Assembly: GCA_964650405.1 (NCBI GenBank)
Contig: CAZYTO010000338.1
Span: 1 to 5,152, forward strand
From: CAZYTO01 sp964650405
GTDB taxonomy: Bacteria > Acidobacteriota > Thermoanaerobaculia > Gp7-AA8
Length of the DNA stretch: 5,152 nucleotides
Direction of reading: 5' to 3'
Under the pieces are notes generated by a model that was not told where the DNA came from, made no database searches, and worked only from the letters and a program-made list of their open reading frames with translations. The translations under genes and the position numbers were made by a program. This document shows positions 1 to 5,152 of the stretch, in pieces; positions within the stretch are counted from its first letter, which is position 1; each line of letters starts with the position of its first letter.

Positions 1-2594
1 TTAACGGCGAGGCGCAGCCAAGATGGCCCCGGGTCGTGCCAGCGCGTCATCTCCAGGGAGGCCGTGGGCAACACCCACTCCCCCATGGGCAAGATCAGGC
101 CGTTCTCCTCGGCGATGGGGATGAAGTCGTCCGGATACATGAGACCGTACTCCGGATGCCGCCAGCGAACGAGGGCCTCGGCGCCCACGACGCGATCGCT
201 GGTCAGCTCGATCATGGGCTGGTAGTGGACGACGAACTCGTCGCGGTCGAAGGCGTGATGGAGGCTCCGCTCCAGCGACAGCCGGCCGGCGTCGAAGTTC
301 ACGGGCGTGGCGAACTGGTAGTTGTTCCTCCCCGCTTCCTTGGCCCGGTACATGGCACGGTCCGCGTTCTTCAGGAGCGTCTCCGCGTCCGCGCCGTCGT
401 CGGCGAAGATGGCGATGCCGATGGACGTGGTGACGAAGAGCTCGTGACGCTCGATGAAGAGCGGCTGCGAGATCGCATCGAGGACCTTCTGCGCCACCGT
501 GGCCGCGGCGCGCCGGTCGGCGATGTCCGGCAGGAGGATGGTGAACTCATCGCCGCCCATCCGGGCCACCGTATCCTCGCCGCGCACGCAGTTGACCACG
601 CGCCCTCCCACCTCCTGCAGCAGCCGGTCGCCCACCGTGTGGCCGAGCGTGTCGTTCACCAGCTTGAACTGATCGAGGTCCAGAAACATCACGGCCGCGC
701 TGCGCTTGGTGCGCCGCGCGTGCGCCAGCGCCACGGTGATGCGGTCGCGGAACAACAGCCGGTTCGGCAGCGAGGTCAGGACGTCGTGGTAGACCTGATA
801 CTCCATCTGCTCCTGCGCCGACTTCCGTTCCGTGATGTCGATGAGCGTTCCTTCCATGACTCCGTCCCCGAGCAGGGTCATGTTCTCCAGGGCCCACAAC
901 TGCGTGCCGTCGTACCGGCGAAGGCGCGTCTCGATGTTCGACAGCGTCCTCTCCTCGCGCAGGCGCTGGAGCAGCCGGTCGCGCTCCTCGGGCGTGAAGT
1001 ACATCGTCAGGGCCGACGCCTGCAGCAGGGCGTCGCGTGACGGAAAGCCGAAGATGCGGGCCAGGGCGTCGTTGCAGTCGAGGATGCGGCCGTCGATGGT
1101 CGTGCGGTAGACGCCGGCCAGGTTGCGCTCGAACAGCAGCCGGTACCGCTCCTCGCTCTCGCGCAGCCGCTCCTCGGCCTGCATGCGCTCCGTGACGTCG
1201 ACGGCGATCACCAGCCGCGACAGCCGTCCGGCGCTCTCGAACTCGAACGACGTGATCTCGACGTTGAACACTGTGCCGTCCTTGCGCCGGTGGCGGAACG
1301 TGCGCGGGACGTCCGTCTTGGCCATGGCCGCCAGCGCCTTTTCCAGGAGCGGGACGTCCTCCGGAGGGCGGATCTCGGTGATGCGCATCCGCCGGAACTC
1401 CTCCTTCGAATAGCCGTAGTGCCGGACGGCGGCGTCATTCACGGCCACGAACATCAGCGTCTCGCGGTCGTAGACCCACATGGAGAGCGGATTCCCGTCG
1501 AAGAGGACGCGGTAACGGCGCTCGCTCTCCCGCAGCGCCTCCTCGGCGCGCAATCGCTCCGTGACGTCCTGGGCCACGTAGACGACGCCCACGGGCATGC
1601 CTTCCGTGTTGCGCACGAACGACGACGACGCGCTGACGTCGATAGTCGTGCCGTCGCGCGTGCGCCAGCGCATGTTGTTCTCCAGCACTCCCAGCGAATG
1701 CACGAGCTGGCCGGTATTCAGGCCCTCGCTGGCGTCGAAGATCGTGCGCAGGTGGTGGCCGAGGAGCTCCTCCTCGCGGTAGCCGAGCATGCGCGCCGCG
1801 GCGTGGTTGACCACCCGGATCTTCGCCGCCAGGTCGACGACGATCACCGCCCCCTTCATGGTGGCCAGGATCTGTCCCGCGGCGTATTCCGGCGTGAGGT
1901 CGACGAGCCGGTAGCGCCAGACGATCAGTGCACTGAGGACGACGAAGGCCAGCATGGCCACGAAGCCGAGGGGCGGGATGTCCACGCCCCACGTTGGAGC
2001 GAAGTCCATGAAGGCCAGTGCGGCGATGGCGAAGGCCACGGCCAATGCCCGGGATCGCTTGCGCGATTCGCCGCTCGCTTCCCGTGCCGCCCGCGCCAGA
2101 AGCACGACGCTGGCCACGATCAGGGCCAGGTACATCGCCGCCCACAGCGGGTCGAGCTTCGCCGCCGTCGGGAACCATCCCCACGAGTAGCGCAGCACCT
2201 CCGTCGTACCCAGAGCCGCGGCGAGAAAGCTGCTGACCAGGCAGGCGATCCACGAGAGCACGATGACGGCGCGAAGCTTTCGCTCCCGGCCGTGATACAG
2301 CGCCGCGAAGTGGAACATGCTGGCCGGGATGAGACCGATGAAGAACGTCCCGAACTTCGCCCACTCCAGAGCCACCTCGGCGTGATCGGCCGTATAGACC
2401 CGGGCGAAGCAGCCCAGCCATCCCGCCGCACCGGCACAGATGCCGAAAAACAGGATGCCCGCCAACGAGGCACGCGCGCGAACGAGCACGGCGATGCCCA
2501 GGGCCAGAATGGCCAGGGCCGTGAACAGCGTCGGCCATGCCAGCCCACTCGCGTCAATCGCGAAGGTCGATACGGCGAGGGTGATGATGGGCAC
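1..2594 (-). CDS. 7TM-PAS-PAS-PAS-GGDEF-EAL cyclic di-GMP signalling protein (C-terminus beyond window)
   Basis: Membrane-anchored sensor predicted to synthesise and/or degrade cyclic di-GMP. The frame is open from a GTG at 2594 to the left edge, giving 864 visible residues; the TTA at 1-3 is out of frame. Residues 20-226 hold about seven hydrophobic helices (near 21-39, 45-65, 78-100, 107-128, 150-168, 182-200, 207-225), resembling the 7TM N-terminal domain of some histidine kinases. Three PAS domains follow (about 236-345, 360-468, 483-590), joined by charged linkers of DVTER/DITER type. The GGDEF domain (about 600-760) has DLDQFK at 639-644, N647, D656 and GGDEF at 680-684. It also has an inhibitory-site RxxD at 671-674, so cyclase activity with product inhibition is likely. 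The EAL domain starts near 772, with EAL at 806-808 and FIPIAEE soon after; its later catalytic residues lie outside, so phosphodiesterase activity cannot be judged. An in-frame TAG at 2598-2600 limits the start. A GGCGAG about 9 nt upstream is a weak ribosome site. No kinase domain is present. Confidence 0.93.
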   Translation of the reverse strand, partial: MPIITLAVSTFAIDASGLAWPTLFTALAILALGIAVLVRARASLAGILFFGICAGAAGWLGCFARVYTADHAEVALEWAKFGTFFIGLIPASMFHFAALYHGRERKLRAVIVLSWIACLVSSFLAAALGTTEVLRYSWGWFPTAAKLDPLWAAMYLALIVASVVLLARAAREASGESRKRSRALAVAFAIAALAFMDFAPTWGVDIPPLGFVAMLAFVVLSALIVWRYRLVDLTPEYAAGQILATMKGAVIVVDLAAKIRVVNHAAARMLGYREEELLGHHLRTIFDASEGLNTGQLVHSLGVLENNMRWRTRDGTTIDVSASSSFVRNTEGMPVGVVYVAQDVTERLRAEEALRESERRYRVLFDGNPLSMWVYDRETLMFVAVNDAAVRHYGYSKEEFRRMRITEIRPPEDVPLLEKALAAMAKTDVPRTFRHRRKDGTVFNVEITSFEFESAGRLSRLVIAVDVTERMQAEERLRESEERYRLLFERNLAGVYRTTIDGRILDCNDALARIFGFPSRDALLQASALTMYFTPEERDRLLQRLREERTLSNIETRLRRYDGTQLWALENMTLLGDGVMEGTLIDITERKSAQEQMEYQVYHDVLTSLPNRLLFRDRITVALAHARRTKRSAAVMFLDLDQFKLVNDTLGHTVGDRLLQEVGGRVVNCVRGEDTVARMGGDEFTILLPDIADRRAAATVAQKVLDAISQPLFIERHELFVTTSIGIAIFADDGADAETLLKNADRAMYRAKEAGRNNYQFATPVNFDAGRLSLERSLHHAFDRDEFVVHYQPMIELTSDRVVGAEALVRWRHPEYGLMYPDDFIPIAEENGLILPMGEWVLPTASLEMTRWHDPGPSWLRLAV
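1130..1568 (-). repeat. Direct DNA repeat from PAS-linker duplication (copies 1130-1199 and 1499-1568)
   Basis: Two 70-base segments lie exactly 369 bases (123 codons) apart inside the signalling gene and match at 55 of 70 positions by hand alignment. They encode the charged linkers after PAS1 and after PAS2 (residues about 343-365 and 466-488), which share the patterns TER, AEE, LRESE and RYR-LF. This fits an ancestral tandem duplication of a PAS-plus-linker unit, or strong constraint on a helical signalling linker. The linker after PAS3, which leads into GGDEF, is different (DITERKSAQEQ). Confidence 0.7.
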
Positions 2595-2680
2595 CAGCTA
2601 GATCTCGCCGCAGTGTACCGTGGACACGCTCGCGGAGGTGTGACGCGCTGCACGGGGAAGAAAGACGATGAGCCTTTCCT
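2595..2680 (-). other. 86-bp intergenic gap between the D-amino-acid enzyme and the signalling gene
   Basis: Short gap between two genes read in the same (minus) direction. I see no convincing promoter hexamers and no hairpin with a T-run, so read-through from the upstream enzyme gene is possible. On the minus strand GGCGAG (plus-strand 2604-2609) lies about 9 nt before the GTG start and is the only ribosome-site candidate. Confidence 0.4.
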
Positions 2681-3793
2681 CTACCAGCCTCGGACCGGCT
2701 GCCAGGCGTCCACCACCCGGCCATCGTCGACCACGTGATACACGTCGAACAGGGCCGCGGTCAGGCAGGAGTGGTTCGGCACGATGCGTAGTCTCGTGCC
2801 CACCGGCAGAGGGGCATGCGTGGCGAGCTTGCCGTGCTCCTGCGAGAGGGAAACGAGCCGCGCCGCCACGGGACGGAGGTCGAGGTCGCAGACGATGCCG
2901 AAGCCGAAGGCCGGATCGATGTGCGTCGGACCGACGTCCTTGGAGAGGGCCAGTGCGCCGGCGTCGATGATGGCGTGGCCCCGCTCGGGATACCAGCCGA
3001 CGACGGTCGTCAGCACCGACACGGCCACGTCGGCCGGGGAGCAGCAGCCGATCGCCGACTGGAAGGCGTCATAGAAGACGTAGTTCCCCGGCCGCACCTC
3101 GTCGCAATCGGCGAACTTGTCGACCACGCTCGCCGTCGGCGTCGAGCCGACGCTGCGCAGCAGACCGTCGCCGATCTCACTGGCCACCAGGGCGCGAAAG
3201 CGGGTCAGGCAGCCCGTCTCCTCCGCGGCGATGCGGGCGATCTCCTCGCGGCTGGCCACGTTGTATGAGTGCCCGGCATGCGTGAGGAAGCCGTTGAAGC
3301 GCACGGCATTCGAGCGGCCGATCGAGACCGCCAGCCGCACGCTGTCGGGAGAAGCGGGATCGACGCCGGCCCGATGGTAGCCGCAGTCGACCTTGAGGTA
3401 GGCGTCGAACAGGATGCCGGTCGAGGCGTGAAACGCCTCCATGGCCCGAAGCGTGGTCTCACTGTCGATGACCAAGTTCAGCCGGTCGATGCCGCGGGCC
3501 AGCACCGCCGCTCGGGCCAGCTTGTCGGGAGCGAGGGGGAAGCCGTACGTGATGTCCCGGAAGCCGTCGCCGGCCATGGCCTCCGCCTCGGCCAGCGTGG
3601 AGACGGTGATCGGCCCCGTCCCGCCGCCGTGCTGCATCCGCGCGATCTCGCGCGTCTTGTGCGTCTTGACATGCGGCCGGAAGGTCACCGCCGACGCCAG
3701 GGCCTTCTCCCGCATGGCCCGGCAGTTGCGCGACACGGCCGGAAGGTCGACGAGAAAAGCAGGCGTGGATAGTTGCGCGATCGGTTCGTTCAT
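2681..3793 (-). CDS. D-serine dehydratase / D-threonine aldolase family PLP enzyme
   Basis: Cytosolic fold-type III PLP enzyme of the DSD1 type, 370 residues. The most likely reaction is metal-dependent conversion of D-serine to pyruvate and ammonia; related members cleave D-threonine or act on D-hydroxyaspartate. Residues about 10-240 form the alanine-racemase-like barrel. RPHVKTHKT at 39-47 carries the expected PLP lysine, K43. GSTPT at 216-220 is a likely cofactor phosphate loop, and PGNYVFYDAFQ follows at 235-245. Residues about 255-355 form the C-terminal D-serine-dehydratase-like domain. PNHSC at 339-343 supplies H341 and C343, matching the His/Cys zinc pair of eukaryotic D-serine dehydratases; D-threonine aldolases generally have His/Asp. 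Length is normal for the family. The ATG at 3793 is chosen because homology starts directly after it (STPAFLVDL). An in-frame GTG at 3859 would add 22 atypical residues. No clear ribosome site is seen. Exact substrate is uncertain. Confidence 0.9.
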   Translation of the reverse strand: MNEPIAQLSTPAFLVDLPAVSRNCRAMREKALASAVTFRPHVKTHKTREIARMQHGGGTGPITVSTLAEAEAMAGDGFRDITYGFPLAPDKLARAAVLARGIDRLNLVIDSETTLRAMEAFHASTGILFDAYLKVDCGYHRAGVDPASPDSVRLAVSIGRSNAVRFNGFLTHAGHSYNVASREEIARIAAEETGCLTRFRALVASEIGDGLLRSVGSTPTASVVDKFADCDEVRPGNYVFYDAFQSAIGCCSPADVAVSVLTTVVGWYPERGHAIIDAGALALSKDVGPTHIDPAFGFGIVCDLDLRPVAARLVSLSQEHGKLATHAPLPVGTRLRIVPNHSCLTAALFDVYHVVDDGRVVDAWQPVRGW

Positions 3794-4033
3794 GTGCGGC
3801 AGCGGCGAGCGCCGGATGGACTGGCTTGTCTCCGCAAACGACAACGGAGGGACGGCCACGGCGCTCGCGGCCCGGCCGCCATTCTGCTCGCGATTCGGCT
3901 TCAGGACAGCCCCCTTCCGTTCATTCGTACACTCTACTCAGTGTCGAGTCTTGTGTTGAACCAGCCCGGACGCTCCCGGCGTTCCGCGGGCGCGCCTCCT
4001 CCGTCCTCCGCACTCTGTATCCTTTCCACGCCC
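3794..4033. promoter_or_regulatory. Divergent intergenic region between the D-amino-acid enzyme gene and dinB
   Basis: This 240-bp stretch separates two divergent starts and should hold promoters for both. It contains a locally AT-richer core (about 3918-3962) in otherwise very GC-rich DNA, as is common for promoters. TACACT at 3928-3933 is a possible plus-strand -10 (4 of 6 to TATAAT) with no good -35. TATCCT at 4018-4023 is another weak candidate, only 10 bases before the dinB start. On the minus strand TTCAAC and TAGAGT are spaced by 18 bases within the same core, but the match is weak. None of these hexamers is strong enough to call on its own. Confidence 0.45.
3929..3944. promoter_or_regulatory. 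Short perfect inverted repeat, candidate operator upstream of dinB
   Basis: ACACT and AGTGT form a perfect 5-bp inverted repeat around a 6-base spacer (CTACTC), about 90 bases before the dinB start. It overlaps the possible -10 hexamer TACACT. A dyad at this place could bind a dimeric repressor, for example an SOS-type regulator. It does not match the E. coli CTGT-N8-ACAG, the alphaproteobacterial GTTC-N7-GTTC or the Gram-positive CGAAC-N4-GTTCG LexA patterns. Five-base arms can occur by chance. Confidence 0.25.
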
Positions 4034-5101
4034 GTGCGCAAGATCATCCACATCGACATGGACGCCTTCTACGCGTCGGTCGAGCAGCGCGATGAGCCGC
4101 AGCTCAAGGGAAAGCCGGTCATCGTCGGCTGGCCGGGCGAACGAAGCGTCGTCTGCGCCGCCTCCTACGAGGCGCGCAAGTTCGGCGTGCACTCGGCCAT
4201 GCCCGCACTCCGGGCCAAGCGCCTCTGCCCCGAGGCCGTGTTCATCTACCCGAACTTCGACAAGTACCGGGCCGTCTCGAAAGAGATCCGGACCATCTTC
4301 GAGCGTCACACGCCGCTGGTGGAACCGCTCTCGCTCGACGAGGCCTACCTCGACGTCACCCAGGAGCTGACCGGCATCCCTACAGCGACCGAGACGGCGG
4401 AGACGATCCGCCGCGAGATCCGCGACGAGACGTTTCTCACCGCCTCGGCCGGCGTGGCCCCGAACAAGTTCCTGGCCAAGATCGCCAGCGACTGGCGCAA
4501 GCCCGATGGGCTCTTCATCATCCGTCCCCACCAGGTGGAGCGCTTCCTCGTGGCCCTCCCCGTCCGCAAGATTCCCGGCGTCGGCAAGGCCACCGAGCGC
4601 GTTCTCACGGAGATGGGCATCGCCACCGTCGGCGACCTGCACGATTTCTCGCAGGAGCAGCTCACCGCGCGGTTCGGCAAATGGGGCGTGCGTCTTTGGG
4701 AGCTGGCCCGCGGCATCGACGAGAGCCCGGTCGAGCCGTCGCGTCCCCGCAAGAGCTGGTCGAGCGAGACGACGTTCTCCAAGGACATCCCCCTCGCGGA
4801 AGTGGCGCAGTGGATCCGCAGCGAGGCCCACGACCTTTGGGAGAAACTCTCCGCCCGGGCCATGATCGGCCGGACCGTGACGGTGAAGCTGCGCACCGGC
4901 GACTTCCGCACCGCCACCCGCCGCATCACCCCACCCGACACGCCGTCCAGCGGCGACGACCTGGCCCGCCTCGGCGAAGAGCTCCTGACCAAGTTCGCCT
5001 TCGGTGAGAACGCCCTCTACCGCCTCGCCGGCATCGGCCTGTCGAACTTCCTCGGTGAAGAGGAGGAGGAGCCGGGGCCGGGACTCTTTGAAAGGGCGTA
5101 G
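4034..5101 (+). CDS. dinB: DNA polymerase IV (Y-family translesion polymerase)
   Basis: Error-prone Y-family polymerase that copies past damaged bases, normally acting with the sliding clamp. It has 355 residues, against about 351 in E. coli DinB. The palm begins with RKIIHIDMDAFYASVE (2-17), giving metal ligands D8 and, later, D102 and E103 in SLDEAYLDV (100-108). Y13 is the steric-gate position. SYEAR at 44-48 is the finger motif contacting the incoming triphosphate. TASAGVAPNKFLAKIASD (136-153) is the conserved late palm segment. IPGVGKATERV (180-190) is the thumb helix-hairpin-helix. The little-finger domain runs from about 240 to 340. The C-terminus is an acidic run (EEEEE, 342-346) followed by PGPGLFERA. 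The GTG start aligns exactly with the E. coli MRKIIH start; the frame stays open upstream to 3773, but that sequence does not look like DinB. No ribosome site is visible. All catalytic residues I can check are present. Confidence 0.97.
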   Translation: MRKIIHIDMDAFYASVEQRDEPQLKGKPVIVGWPGERSVVCAASYEARKFGVHSAMPALRAKRLCPEAVFIYPNFDKYRAVSKEIRTIFERHTPLVEPLSLDEAYLDVTQELTGIPTATETAETIRREIRDETFLTASAGVAPNKFLAKIASDWRKPDGLFIIRPHQVERFLVALPVRKIPGVGKATERVLTEMGIATVGDLHDFSQEQLTARFGKWGVRLWELARGIDESPVEPSRPRKSWSSETTFSKDIPLAEVAQWIRSEAHDLWEKLSARAMIGRTVTVKLRTGDFRTATRRITPPDTPSSGDDLARLGEELLTKFAFGENALYRLAGIGLSNFLGEEEEEPGPGLFERA

Positions 5102-5120
5102 GGCACGACTGCGTCGTGCC
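5102..5120 (+). terminator. Perfect 8-bp hairpin right after dinB, terminator-like without a T-run
   Basis: GGCACGAC and GTCGTGCC are perfect reverse complements separated by the loop TGC, starting on the base after the dinB stop codon. The stem is GC-rich and would be stable. The following bases (GCTGGAGTTT) have no proper T-tract, only TTT about 8 bases later. It may be a weak intrinsic terminator, a 3'-end-protecting hairpin, or an unrelated dyad. Confidence 0.5.
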
Positions 5121-5152
5121 GCTGGAGTTTGGACAGTTAGGGTATGTAATTG

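Noticed and set aside
1..3. TTA at the left edge as the stop codon of the signalling gene
   Set aside because: Out of frame with GGDEF and EAL; the EAL domain is also far too short to end here, so the gene continues beyond the window.
36..1040. Long plus-strand open frame (334 codons) opposite the GGDEF-EAL region
   Set aside because: Antisense shadow of a gene with strong domain matches on the minus strand; its product is low-complexity, rich in Arg, His, Val and Gly, with no family features.
1435..2538. Minus-strand open frame of 367 codons in another frame
   Set aside because: Overlaps the real signalling frame, is rich in Arg, Gly and Ala, and lacks domains. The correct frame is proven by the PAS, GGDEF and EAL motifs.
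1290..2738. Long plus-strand open frame (482 codons) opposite the PAS and membrane domains
   Set aside because: Antisense shadow caused by high GC; it overlaps the whole sensor region and runs into the end of the neighbouring gene, and has no recognisable domain.
3794..3859. Longer start (GTG at 3859) for the D-amino-acid enzyme
   Set aside because: Adds 22 residues not expected in the family; ATG at 3793 gives the normal length and places the conserved STPAFLVDL near the N-terminus.
3773..4033. Upstream extension of dinB in the same frame (87 extra codons)
   Set aside because: DinB homology begins exactly at the GTG at 4034; the extension overlaps the start of the divergent gene and resembles no part of the family.
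3794..4033. Classical LexA box upstream of dinB
   Set aside because: None of the enterobacterial, alphaproteobacterial or Gram-positive consensus patterns is present; GAAC at 3958 has no partner GAAC at the correct distance.
3938..4831. Minus-strand open frame (297 codons) opposite dinB
   Set aside because: Antisense shadow of dinB, whose motifs are unambiguous.
5121..5152. Insertion-sequence end or promoter for a following gene
   Set aside because: Only about 30 bases are visible, with no paired terminal repeat and no correctly spaced -35/-10 pair, so neither can be supported.

Overview
The window is high-GC (roughly two thirds G+C by eye) bacterial DNA with tightly packed genes, strong G/C preference at third codon positions and no recognisable strong Shine-Dalgarno sites. 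The DinB and PAS-GGDEF-EAL proteins resemble those of soil-type Gram-negative bacteria, and Acidobacteriota is my best guess. That guess is an impression from protein style only, since no marker gene is present.

Layout. Positions 1-2594 (minus strand) hold one very large membrane-bound signalling gene that runs off the left edge. It encodes a seven-helix N-terminal membrane domain, three PAS domains, a GGDEF domain with its catalytic and inhibitory motifs intact, and the first part of an EAL domain. It has no stop codon inside the window. Positions 2681-3793 (minus strand) hold a complete fold-type III PLP enzyme of the D-serine dehydratase / D-threonine aldolase family. An 86-bp gap separates it from the signalling gene in the same direction, so the two may share a transcript. 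Positions 3794-4033 are a divergent intergenic region with a locally AT-richer core and a short perfect inverted repeat. Positions 4034-5101 (plus strand) hold a complete dinB, the Y-family DNA polymerase IV. Its stop codon is followed at once by an 8-bp perfect hairpin. The last ~30 bases hold no gene that can be identified.

How the genes relate. The signalling protein should make and/or degrade cyclic di-GMP in response to a membrane or PAS-sensed cue. The D-amino-acid enzyme should remove D-serine or a related beta-hydroxy D-amino acid. DinB carries out error-prone translesion synthesis. A link between the first two is possible from their order and direction but is unproven. DinB is divergent and probably functionally separate.

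I see no phage, transposase, CRISPR, RNA gene or unknown multi-gene system. The window looks mostly like ordinary chromosome, and the findings are modest points about known families.
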